Positions 49,828 through 57,440 of a stretch of 64,000 nt of DNA are shown one piece after another. The stretch is taken from NCBI RefSeq assembly GCF_020010905.1, contig NZ_JAGJBY010000002.1, positions 2,294,001 through 2,358,000 on the forward strand. Direction: 5' to 3'. The notes beneath the pieces are model-generated. The model was not told where the DNA came from and ran no database searches. It saw only the letters and a list, made by a program, of their open reading frames with translations. The position numbers and the translations under genes were made by a program. The stretch's first letter is position 1. Each line of letters begins with the position of its first letter. The DNA comes from Streptomyces acidiscabies (lineage in GTDB: Bacteria > Actinomycetota > Actinomycetes > Streptomycetales > Streptomycetaceae).

Positions 49828-51063
49828 ATGTGGAGCCCCATGCTTCGACTCCTTCCGGAACCCGGTCCCCGGCGCGTCCTCGCCGTCTCCAACCTCGTCT
49901 ACACCCTCGGCAGCGGCCTCTACCTCACCGCGGGCGTCCTCTACTTCACCGAGGCCGTCGGCATCCCGCCCGGCCAGGTCGGCCTGGGGCTCGCCCTCGC
50001 GGGTCTCCTCGCCCTCGGCGCCGGGATCGTCGTGGGCCACCTTGCCGACCGCCTCGGCGCGCGCGGCGTCTACGCCCTCACCCTCGTCGCCCAGGCCGCC
50101 GCCACCGCCGGGTTCCTCCTCGCCGACTCCTTCGCCGCGTTCGTCGTCGCCGTCTCTCTCGCCGGCGGTGCGAAGGCGGCCGGGATCGCGGCGCGGGGGC
50201 CGTTGATCCGGGCGTTCGGCGGGGAACGGCCCCAGGAGTTCCGGGCGTATCTGCGGGCCGTCACCAATGTCGGGATCTCCGTGGGGGCGGTCGGGGCGGG
50301 GTGGGCCGTGCAGGTCGGGAGTGTCGGGGCGTATCAACTCCTCGTCGTGGCCAACGCGTTGGCGCTCGCCGGGTCCGCGGTCGTGCTCGTCCGGCTACCC
50401 GGCGTGCCGGTTGCGAAGGCTCCCCTCGGCGGGCCTCGCTGGGGTGCCCTCCGCGATCGGCGGTATCTGATGATCACCGTTCTCGACGGGGTCATGGCCG
50501 TCCAGTTCAAGGTGCTCACCGTCGCCCTGCCGCTGTGGCTCGTCGGGGCGACCAGCGCCCCGCACTGGCTCGTCGGCGCGTCGATGGTGGTCGGGACTGT
50601 GATCGTCGTGGTGTTCCAGGTGCGGGCGAGCCGGGGGATCGACACACCGAGGGCCGGGGGAAGGGCGTACCGGAAGGCAGGGGTGGCGTTTCTCGTGGCC
50701 TGCTTGATCATTTCGGCGGCTGCCGGAGTTCCGGGGTGGGCCGCGGGCGTGTTGATCATTTCCGGGGTCGTCGTGCATACCGTCGGGGAGTTGTGGCATT
50801 CCGCCGCCGGGTTCGAGGTCTCGTTCGCGTTCGCGCCGGGGCACGCCACCGGTCAGTATCTCGGCGTGTTCGGGCTCGGTGCGGGGCTCGCGGAGGCGTT
50901 CGGGCCGGGGTTGTTGATCGCGTTGTGCGTTTCGTGGGGGAGGGCGGGATGGTTTGTCGTGGGGGGAATGTTCGCGGTGGCTGGGATGCTGGCGCCACTT
51001 ATTGTCGGCGGGCGGGAAGAGGCGCAGGGAATTGCGTCGGACGGTGCGCGGAGCTCCGTATAG
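49828..51063 (+). CDS. MFS transporter
   Basis: 411-aa MFS protein with about 12 hydrophobic segments. It begins MWSPMLRLLPEPGPRRVL followed by VSNLVYTLGSGLYLTAG, and has the motif-A-like loop GHLADRLGARGVY. The start is uncertain: ATG 49828 or 49840, neither with a strong ribosome-binding site. It lies 139 bp from the divergent aldO gene. Drug efflux or metabolite export is possible; no substrate can be named. Confidence 0.78.
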   Translation: MWSPMLRLLPEPGPRRVLAVSNLVYTLGSGLYLTAGVLYFTEAVGIPPGQVGLGLALAGLLALGAGIVVGHLADRLGARGVYALTLVAQAAATAGFLLADSFAAFVVAVSLAGGAKAAGIAARGPLIRAFGGERPQEFRAYLRAVTNVGISVGAVGAGWAVQVGSVGAYQLLVVANALALAGSAVVLVRLPGVPVAKAPLGGPRWGALRDRRYLMITVLDGVMAVQFKVLTVALPLWLVGATSAPHWLVGASMVVGTVIVVVFQVRASRGIDTPRAGGRAYRKAGVAFLVACLIISAAAGVPGWAAGVLIISGVVVHTVGELWHSAAGFEVSFAFAPGHATGQYLGVFGLGAGLAEAFGPGLLIALCVSWGRAGWFVVGGMFAVAGMLAPLIVGGREEAQGIASDGARSSV

Positions 51064-51140
51064 GAATCAGGTACGTGGCATCTGAAATCGGCTGCCAGAA
51101 AATCTTGCCGCCCCGTAAACGGACCCCGCCCCCACCCCGC

Positions 51141-51152
51141 CCCCCGCGGGGG
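51141..51152. terminator. Weak GC-only hairpin after MFS gene
   Basis: CCCCCGCGGGGG is a perfect 12-bp palindrome 78 bp after the MFS stop, but a palindrome this short without a loop is only weak evidence for termination. It also lies just upstream of the radical SAM gene, near a possible promoter. Confidence 0.3.
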
Positions 51153-51196
51153 CATACCGTGAGGAGTCGTACGTGTTCAGCGGGAGGAGTGACGGG

Positions 51197-52522
51197 ATGG
51201 GCAGCCGTACCGCGCTGGTCGAGGATCTGATGGAGCGGTTTCCTGAGGTTCCTCGGGAAGCCGTCTTCAAGGAGGACCTGCTGCGCGGGGGAGTGGCCTT
51301 CGACCCCTCCGCGCTGAGCGACAACGAGGGCGGGGAGGTGAAGCCGAAGTCGTACTTCATCTTCTCGTTCGACCACGGGACCCTTCCTGAGCTGGGGGAA
51401 GCCGCGCTGCGCAGGCCCCCGGAGGAGATCATCCTGACCGGTGGGCCCTACGACCTGCGGCGGACGGTCGTGTCCGTGCGGGTCAACCCGGCGTCGCCGT
51501 ACCGGGTCGCGGCCGACGACTCGGGGATGCTCGGGCTGTACCTGGACGGGAAGCGGATCGCGGACGTCGGGGTGCCGCCGATGCCGGAGTACTACCGGCA
51601 CAAGCTCTCCAACGGGAAGTCCGTGATGGAGGTCGCGCCGACGATCCAGTGGGGCTACCTGATCTACCTCACGGTCTTCCGGGTGTGCCAGTACTTCGGC
51701 GCCAAGGAGGAGTGCCAGTACTGCGACATCAACCACAACTGGCGCCAGCACAAGGCGGCCGGGCGCCCGTACACCGGCGTCAAGGACGTCGAGGAGGTGC
51801 TGGAGGCGCTGGAGATCATCGACCGGTACGACACGGCGAAGACGTCCACCGCCTACACGCTGACCGGCGGCGCGATCACCAAGACCGTCTCGGGCCGCGA
51901 CGAGGCCGACTTCTACGGCCACTACGCGAAGGCCATCGAGGAGCGCTTCCCGGGCCGCTGGATCGGCAAGGTCGTGGCGCAGGCGCTGCCGAAGGACGAC
52001 GTCCAGCGGTTCAAGGACTACGGCGTGCAGATCTACCACCCCAACTACGAGGTGTGGGACGAGTACCTGTTCAAGATGTACTGCCCCGGCAAGGAGCGGT
52101 ACGTCGGCCGCGACGAGTGGCACCGCCGCATCCTGGACTCGGCGGAGATCTTCGGCGCGCGCAACGTGATCCCCAACTTCGTCGCGGGCGTCGAGATGGC
52201 GGAGCCGTTCGGCTTCAAGACGGCGGACGAGGCGATCGCCTCCACCACCGAGGGCCTGCGCTTCTTCATGTCGAAGGGCATCACCCCCCGGTTCACGACC
52301 TGGTGCCCGGAGCCGACCACCCCGCTCGGCAAGGCCAACCCGTCGGGCGCCCCGCTGGAGTACCACATCCGCCTGCTCCAGGCGTACCGGCAGACGATGG
52401 AGGACTTCGGCCTCTCGTCCCCGCCCGGCTACGGCGAGCCCGGACCGGGCCGCGCCGTCTTCTCGGTCAGCTCCTTCATGGACAGCCTGCCCGCGAAGGA
52501 CGAGGCGGCAACGGTGGGGTAA
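51197..52522 (+). CDS. Radical SAM protein with CX8CX2C cluster motif
   Basis: 441-aa predicted radical S-adenosylmethionine enzyme. ATG 51197 is chosen because GGAGG lies about 10 bp upstream. The likely cluster cysteines are Cys164, Cys173 and Cys176 (VCQYFGAKEECQYCDIN), an atypical CX8CX2C spacing versus the usual CX3CX2C; Elp3-type proteins have a comparable CX9CX2C. TLTGGAITKT resembles the SAM-binding GGE region, and the rest of the barrel is recognisable (VVAQALPKDD, NFVAGVEMAEP). No substrate or partner is evident from the neighbours. Confidence 0.72.
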   Translation: MGSRTALVEDLMERFPEVPREAVFKEDLLRGGVAFDPSALSDNEGGEVKPKSYFIFSFDHGTLPELGEAALRRPPEEIILTGGPYDLRRTVVSVRVNPASPYRVAADDSGMLGLYLDGKRIADVGVPPMPEYYRHKLSNGKSVMEVAPTIQWGYLIYLTVFRVCQYFGAKEECQYCDINHNWRQHKAAGRPYTGVKDVEEVLEALEIIDRYDTAKTSTAYTLTGGAITKTVSGRDEADFYGHYAKAIEERFPGRWIGKVVAQALPKDDVQRFKDYGVQIYHPNYEVWDEYLFKMYCPGKERYVGRDEWHRRILDSAEIFGARNVIPNFVAGVEMAEPFGFKTADEAIASTTEGLRFFMSKGITPRFTTWCPEPTTPLGKANPSGAPLEYHIRLLQAYRQTMEDFGLSSPPGYGEPGPGRAVFSVSSFMDSLPAKDEAATVG

Positions 52523-52733
52523 CCGCTTGCCGCACCCGGTCTGTGTAACGGATGGGGCACGAGGTGAGCACCGGCGCGGCCGGCGCCGTATGAAGGACCG
52601 AAGTCGGGTCTCTCGTACGGCGTCGGCCGCGCTTTTGAATACCGCGCTTGTCAGTTGTGCGTATGGCGTGAAAAGCTTCGGCCCTGCCGCGAGGTTCCCC
52701 CCAACTCCTTTACCGCTATGGTGAGTTGACCTC

Positions 52734-52745
52734 GCATTCGAATGC
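52734..52745. promoter_or_regulatory. Palindrome upstream of sigma-like/CBM2 gene
   Basis: GCATTCGAATGC is a perfect 12-bp palindrome only 9 bp before the ATG and overlapping its AGGAGA ribosome-binding site region, so a bound protein or RNA hairpin there would block initiation. Confidence 0.4.
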
Positions 52746-52754
52746 AGGAGACCC

Positions 52755-54239
52755 ATGCCCGACCTGCCGACCCCGAAGGACGCCGCGGAAGCCGCGCTGT
52801 TCTCCGAGTGCTGGGACGCCGTCCTTTCGTACGCCGACCTGTGCACGGCCGGCTCGACCGCCGCTCACCAGCTGGCCCGTGAGGCGTTCGCGCTCGGCAT
52901 CCGCGAGGCCCGGGCCGCCGAGGACGGTACCCGCAGCATAGGCCGTCGCTCCGCCCGGCTGCCCCGAATACCCTTGCTCCTGACGGCCGTTCGCATCACC
53001 GCGGCCGGCTGGGAGGCCGGCGGCCACGGGCACCGCCTCGACCCCGACCTGCGCCTGTGGCTCAACTCGGACAAGGCCGCCCGCTACATCGGCCCGCCCC
53101 TGCGCCGCCCCGTCGCCCTGCGCGGACTGCGCGACATGCAGGAGCCGGACGCCGCGCTGCTGTGGCTCGCCGAGGTGGAGGCGCTCCCGCTGCGCGCCGT
53201 CGCCCGCCGCCTCGGCCTCGACCCGCAGGACGCCGCCGAGCAACTCGGCGAAGTACGCGGCCTGTTCCGGGACCGCTGCCACCGCAACCACCTCGACACG
53301 CCGCTCGACGCGGAGTGCCGTTCCTACGTCCGCCTCCTCGACGCGGTCACCCGCTCGCCCACCGCCGACACGCCCGAGGACCTCTCCCGCCACCTCGCGA
53401 CCTGCGTGGAGTGCGCGGAGGCCGCCGCGTGTCTGCGGCTGCACGGCGGCGGACTGCCCGCCGCGCTCGCGGGCGGCGTCATCGGCTGGGGCGGCCTCGC
53501 CTACCTGGAGCGCCGCCGGCGCGCCGCCGAGGTACGGCTCGGCGCCGGACGTCCCGACCTGCTCGACCCGGAGAGCGAGGCGGCCAGGGCCGCCGCGTCC
53601 AAGGCGAAGGCACTGCGCGGCGGGCTGCTCGTGGCCGCCGTCCTGGTGTCGGTCCTCGCGCTCGGCGTGTCGCTGATGCCGTTCGGCGGCGGCGACACGC
53701 GGGACGAGACGGCCTCGCGGGGGACGCCGACCGACTCCACGCCGGTCATCGGGGGCGTGCCGTCCTTCGAGACGCCCACGCCGAAGTCGGACAGCCCCTC
53801 GCCGTCCGACGCGGGCGGGCGCACCGACCCGGAGCCGCAAGGGACTTCGTCGGCGGCGGCGAGTGTGCCGCCGGGCACGAGTTCCTCCGGCGGCTCGTCC
53901 AGCTCGCCGTCCGGCGGCGAGGACGGCAGGGCGCTGTGCGCGGTCACCTACGACCTCGTCAACCAGTGGCCCGACGGCTTCCAGGCGACCGTGACCGTCA
54001 CGACCGTCGAGAAGCTCACCGACTGGCACGTCTCCTGGTCCTTCAAGGACGGCCAGCACGTCGACCAGATGTGGGACGCGTCCGTCGCGCAGATGGGCTC
54101 GCGGGTCATCGCGACCGCCGCCGACTACAACAAGGCGGTCGCCGAGGAGGGCACGCTCTCCTTCGGGTTCCTCGCGTCCTGGGAGGGCAAGAACACGGCA
54201 CCGTTCGGGTTCACGCTGAACGGCCACCCCTGCGACTAG
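52755..54239 (+). CDS. Membrane protein with sigma-factor-like N terminus, zinc finger and extracellular CBM2
   Basis: 494-aa fusion protein. Residues about 10-175 resemble ECF sigma regions 2 and 4 (LLWLAEVEALPLRAVARRLGLD). A zinc-finger-like HLATCVEC (His213, Cys217, Cys220) similar to anti-sigma factors follows. One transmembrane helix is at about 286-308 (GGLLVAAVLVSVLALGVSL), then a Ser/Pro/Gly/Thr linker (about 315-390) and a C-terminal CBM2 (394-494: CAVTYDLVNQWPDGFQATVTV, MWDASVAQMGSRVIATAADYN, ending FTLNGHPC). Inferred topology places the CBM outside and the sigma-like part inside, like polysaccharide-sensing anti-sigma systems. AGGAGA precedes the ATG and a terminator follows. Confidence 0.8.
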   Translation: MPDLPTPKDAAEAALFSECWDAVLSYADLCTAGSTAAHQLAREAFALGIREARAAEDGTRSIGRRSARLPRIPLLLTAVRITAAGWEAGGHGHRLDPDLRLWLNSDKAARYIGPPLRRPVALRGLRDMQEPDAALLWLAEVEALPLRAVARRLGLDPQDAAEQLGEVRGLFRDRCHRNHLDTPLDAECRSYVRLLDAVTRSPTADTPEDLSRHLATCVECAEAAACLRLHGGGLPAALAGGVIGWGGLAYLERRRRAAEVRLGAGRPDLLDPESEAARAAASKAKALRGGLLVAAVLVSVLALGVSLMPFGGGDTRDETASRGTPTDSTPVIGGVPSFETPTPKSDSPSPSDAGGRTDPEPQGTSSAAASVPPGTSSSGGSSSSPSGGEDGRALCAVTYDLVNQWPDGFQATVTVTTVEKLTDWHVSWSFKDGQHVDQMWDASVAQMGSRVIATAADYNKAVAEEGTLSFGFLASWEGKNTAPFGFTLNGHPCD

Positions 54240-54252
54240 GTCTTCTCGCGTG

Positions 54253-54280
54253 CGCCCCGGACCCTCACCGGTCCGGGGCG
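54253..54280 (+). terminator. Hairpin terminator after sigma-like/CBM2 gene
   Basis: CGCCCCGGACC (54253-54263) and GGTCCGGGGCG (54270-54280) are perfectly complementary with a 6-base loop, 13 bp past the stop. Confidence 0.85.
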
Positions 54281-54353
54281 TTCGTATGTGGCGGGCGATG
54301 CCAGGGGCAAGTTCAGTTACTCATCGGTATGTGCGACGATACTTTCCGTAGCG

Positions 54354-54367
54354 CTTGAGAGCTCAAG
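54354..54367. promoter_or_regulatory. Inverted repeat upstream of response regulator
   Basis: CTTGAG and CTCAAG flank a 2-bp centre, 33 bp before the start. It could be an autoregulatory site for the OmpR-type protein; evidence is only the symmetry and position. Confidence 0.35.
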
Positions 54368-54400
54368 CAGCTCGATCTTCTGCGGATGAGGAAACAGGAC

Positions 54401-55093
54401 ATGACCATCCCTGTCTCCGCGCGCGTCCTCGTCGTCGACGCCGAGGACAGCGTCCGGAGCATGCTCACCATGGCGCTGGAGTTCGCCGGATTCCGGGTGA
54501 GCGTCGCCGCGACCGGCCGCCAGGCCCTGGAGCTGATCGCACGCGGGCTGCCCGACCTCGTCCTGCTCGACATCCGCCTCCCCGACATCGACGGCTTCCA
54601 GGTCTGCCGCATCCTGCGCGCCCGGGGCGTCACCGTCCCCGTCCTCTTCCTCGCCGGACGCGGCGGAGTCGACGACGTCGTACGCGGCCTCGACCTCGGC
54701 GGCGACGATTTCGTCACGAAACCCTTCGAACTGCGCGAAGTCGCCGCGCGGGTACGGGCGTTGCTGCGCCGCAGCGGCATCCGGGCGGCGGCCTCCGGGC
54801 CCAGTCACCTCAGCGCCGGGGAGGTCGAGATGGACCTCGACGCCCACCAAGTCCGCGTGTCGGGGCGGCCCCTGGAACTCACCGGCACCGAATTCGCCTT
54901 ACTGCGGTGCCTGTTGGAGAACCCGGGGCGCGTGCTGACCCGGGAGCAGCTCCAGGACCGGGTGTGGCAGCGGCGGACGGAGTCGGGGAGCGTGGAGACG
55001 TATGTCTATTACCTGCGGCGGAAGTTGGGGGACCCCGGGCGTACGCTGATCAGGACGGTACGAGGGGTGGGGTACCGGCTCTGCGCGGACTGA
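54401..55093 (+). CDS. Orphan OmpR/PhoB-type response regulator
   Basis: 230-aa two-component regulator. ATG 54401 is preferred for the AGGA just upstream; an ATG five codons earlier is possible. The receiver domain has the acidic pocket VVDAEDS, phosphoacceptor Asp57 in LVLLDIRLPD and the conserved Lys in FVTKPFE. The C-terminal winged helix (LELTGTEFALLRCLLENPGRVLTREQLQDRVW, then YVYYLRRKLGD and RTVRGVGYRL) is OmpR/PhoB type. No histidine kinase is encoded next to it, so its partner is elsewhere. Confidence 0.9.
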   Translation: MTIPVSARVLVVDAEDSVRSMLTMALEFAGFRVSVAATGRQALELIARGLPDLVLLDIRLPDIDGFQVCRILRARGVTVPVLFLAGRGGVDDVVRGLDLGGDDFVTKPFELREVAARVRALLRRSGIRAAASGPSHLSAGEVEMDLDAHQVRVSGRPLELTGTEFALLRCLLENPGRVLTREQLQDRVWQRRTESGSVETYVYYLRRKLGDPGRTLIRTVRGVGYRLCAD

Positions 55094-55095
55094 CC

Positions 55096-57000
55096 TCACC
55101 GGTACAGCCCCTCCACCTCCCCCGCGAAGTCCCCCAGCACCCGGTCCCGGCGCACGGTCCCCGTCGGCGTCAGGTGTCCCGACGTCTGTGTGAACTCCCC
55201 CGGCAGCACCGCGAATCGCCGGATGCCCGCGCCCGTCGCCGTGTTCGCCTCGTCCACCGCCTCCTGGAGCAGGGCCCGCAACTCGGGGTCGCCCAGCAGC
55301 AGTTCGTACGGCGTGGCGGTGCGTTTCGTGGTCCGGCGCCAGTGGGTGAGGCCCGGCGGGTCGAGGGTGAGCAGGACGGCGACGTACGGGCGGCCCTCGC
55401 CGACCAGGACGGCTCGCGAGATCAACGGGTGTGCGCGGAGCCGGTTTTCGACGGCCAGCGGCTCAACTCGCGCGCCGCTGATGGTCGTCAGCGTGTCGGC
55501 ACGCCGCCCGGTGACGACCAGGTACCCCTCCTCGTCGAGCCGCCCCAGATCACCGGTCGGCAGCCAGCCGCCCGGCGCGGCGGGCAGCAGCTTGGTCGCG
55601 CCGGGGTCCCAACGGCCGTGCAGGACATGGCGACCGGAGAGGAGGATCTCCCCGTCGTCGGCGATCCGTACGGCCGTCCCCGGCAGCGGATGGCCGACCG
55701 TGCCGAGGCGGGGCCGCAGCGGCGGTGCGAGGGTCGCGATGCCGGTCGCCTCGGTCAGCCCGTACGTCTCGTACACGGGCACGCCCGCGCCCGTGTAGAA
55801 CCCCGACAGCTGCCGCCGCATGGCCGACCCGCCGCACACCACGTGCCCCACCCGGCCGCCCAGCGAGGCGCGCAGCCGCCGGTACACGCTCTGGTCGTAC
55901 ACCGCGCGCGCCGCCCGCAGCGTCCGCCCCGGACCCTCGCCCCGGCCGAGCCGGTGGCGCTGCTCCGCCTCCGCGAAGCGGGACGCGATCCGCGCCGACC
56001 GGTCGAACGCGGTCAGCTTCCCCGACTCCTGCGCCCTGGCCCGCAGATGGTGGAAAATCTGCTCCAGCACCGAGGGCGTCGCGAACACCGCCGTCGGCCT
56101 GAACTCCTCGCACAGCGGGAGGAGTTCCTCCGGTACGGCGCTCGGCGCGTGGCCCGTCCGCACTCGGGCCCGGACGCAGGCCAGCGCCGCGACCCGGCCG
56201 AACGCGTGCGCCGACGGCGCGCACAGCAGGGCCGAGGTGTCCCGGCCCGCCACCGACGTGAACGCCGGGAACAGCAGCTCCACGACGTTGTCGACCTGCG
56301 CGAAGAAATTGCCGTGGGTCAGCGCGCACGCGGTGGGCCGGCCCGTCGTACCGGACGTGTACACGAGGGACGCGGGCGTGCCCGGGCCGAGCATGCCGCG
56401 CCGCACGCCGACCTCCGCGTCCGGTACGTCCGCGCCGAGTTCCGCGAGCCGCTCCAGGTGCCCCCGGTCGATCACCCACACATGCCTCAGCCCCACCGAC
56501 TCCGGTGCCACCGCCGTGACTTGGGACACGCTCTCCGTCACCAGCGCCGCCGCGCCCGAGTGCCGCAGTACCCACTGGATACGGCGCGGCGAGAACGACG
56601 GGTGCACCGGCACGGTCACCAGACCCGCCGCCCACGCCGCGAAGTCCGTCAAGGTCCACTCGTACGAGGTACGCGCCAGCACCGCGATCCGGTCACCCGG
56701 CGAAAGTCCTTCCGCGATCAGGCCCTTGGCGAGGGCCGTCACCTCGCGCGCGAACTCCTCCGCCGACACGTCCAGCCAACGGCCGTCCCCCGTACGCCTG
56801 CTGAACACCACGTCCTGCGGGGCCCGTGTCGCGTTGTCGAACGGCAGGTCCGCGAGCGAGCCGTACCCCACCGCGGGCACCAGCGCGGGCACCGAGACCT
56901 CCCTGACCTCCCCGTCGTCGTACCGGACCAGCTCCGGCTCCACGACCGGCGGTTCGATCCCGTCGATCTGTGTGGACGCGAGCGGATAGAGCGAGGACAC
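55096..57000 (-). CDS. AMP-dependent acyl-CoA synthetase/ligase-like protein, key lysines absent
   Basis: Adenylate-forming enzyme of the long-chain acyl-CoA ligase type, 634 aa from the GTG complementary to 56998-57000, which has GGAG 7 bp upstream; the frame is open 18 codons further. The P-loop-like motif reads YTSGTTGRPTACALTHGN, lacking the usual PKG lysine. The A5-like YETYGLTEATG, A7 LPTGDLG and A8 VTGRRADTLTTISGARVEP are intact. The C-terminal A10 region reads LTPTGTVRRDRV, where the usual LTPTLK lysine is missing. It may be a weak or altered ligase. Its stop is only 2 bp from the convergent response regulator stop. Confidence 0.78.
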   Translation of the reverse strand: MSSLYPLASTQIDGIEPPVVEPELVRYDDGEVREVSVPALVPAVGYGSLADLPFDNATRAPQDVVFSRRTGDGRWLDVSAEEFAREVTALAKGLIAEGLSPGDRIAVLARTSYEWTLTDFAAWAAGLVTVPVHPSFSPRRIQWVLRHSGAAALVTESVSQVTAVAPESVGLRHVWVIDRGHLERLAELGADVPDAEVGVRRGMLGPGTPASLVYTSGTTGRPTACALTHGNFFAQVDNVVELLFPAFTSVAGRDTSALLCAPSAHAFGRVAALACVRARVRTGHAPSAVPEELLPLCEEFRPTAVFATPSVLEQIFHHLRARAQESGKLTAFDRSARIASRFAEAEQRHRLGRGEGPGRTLRAARAVYDQSVYRRLRASLGGRVGHVVCGGSAMRRQLSGFYTGAGVPVYETYGLTEATGIATLAPPLRPRLGTVGHPLPGTAVRIADDGEILLSGRHVLHGRWDPGATKLLPAAPGGWLPTGDLGRLDEEGYLVVTGRRADTLTTISGARVEPLAVENRLRAHPLISRAVLVGEGRPYVAVLLTLDPPGLTHWRRTTKRTATPYELLLGDPELRALLQEAVDEANTATGAGIRRFAVLPGEFTQTSGHLTPTGTVRRDRVLGDFAGEVEGLYR

Positions 57001-57315
57001 GGGCGGCTCCGGAGGGGGGAAGAGCAGTGGGGGGTGAACGGGCGGAGAGGACACGCCCGGGGCGGGGAGTGGATCGTACGGTCGCGGTGTGGTGAACTCG
57101 TGCGGTTACCCGGGGTATTGGAAGGGGAGGGGCGGCGCGACAGGGCGCCGACGGCAAACTCCGAGGCGATTTCGATGAGGTTCTGATGTGGCTCTGATCT
57201 GGCTCTGAGATATCGGGCGCGCGTGGGGAAAAACCAGTGGTGGACGTATTCCCCGGTTCTCTACGCTGTGCCGGTCTCGTACAGGACGTCGACGAAAGAT
57301 CGGGAGGTGTGAGTC
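57001..57315. other. Divergent intergenic region upstream of RsgA
   Basis: About 310 bp separate the ligase start from the small ORF before rsgA. TACGCT at 57262-57267 could be a -10 for rightward transcription, with no convincing -35. The region is locally A/T-richer (around 57165-57235). No gene or repeat is seen. Confidence 0.4.
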
Positions 57316-57396
57316 ATGGCTGCTTTCCAGGCGGGTGTGTCCCGCGGCAACCAGGTGTTCTTGCTCCACTTCCGCGGTCGTCGGCTCACTGTCTAG
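57316..57396 (+). CDS. Possible 26-aa small protein or leader peptide
   Basis: An ATG with a well-placed GGGAGG ribosome-binding site opens a 27-codon frame ending in TAG, encoding MAAFQAGVSRGNQVFLLHFR then GRRLTV. It lies 44 bp before the rsgA start in the same direction. Codon use is plausible. It could be a regulatory leader or a free small protein; the short length makes chance occurrence possible. Confidence 0.4.
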   Translation: MAAFQAGVSRGNQVFLLHFRGRRLTV

Positions 57397-57440
57397 CGCT
57401 CAACGAGCGTCGCCGGGGCCGCCCTTGTGAAGGGTTTCCC

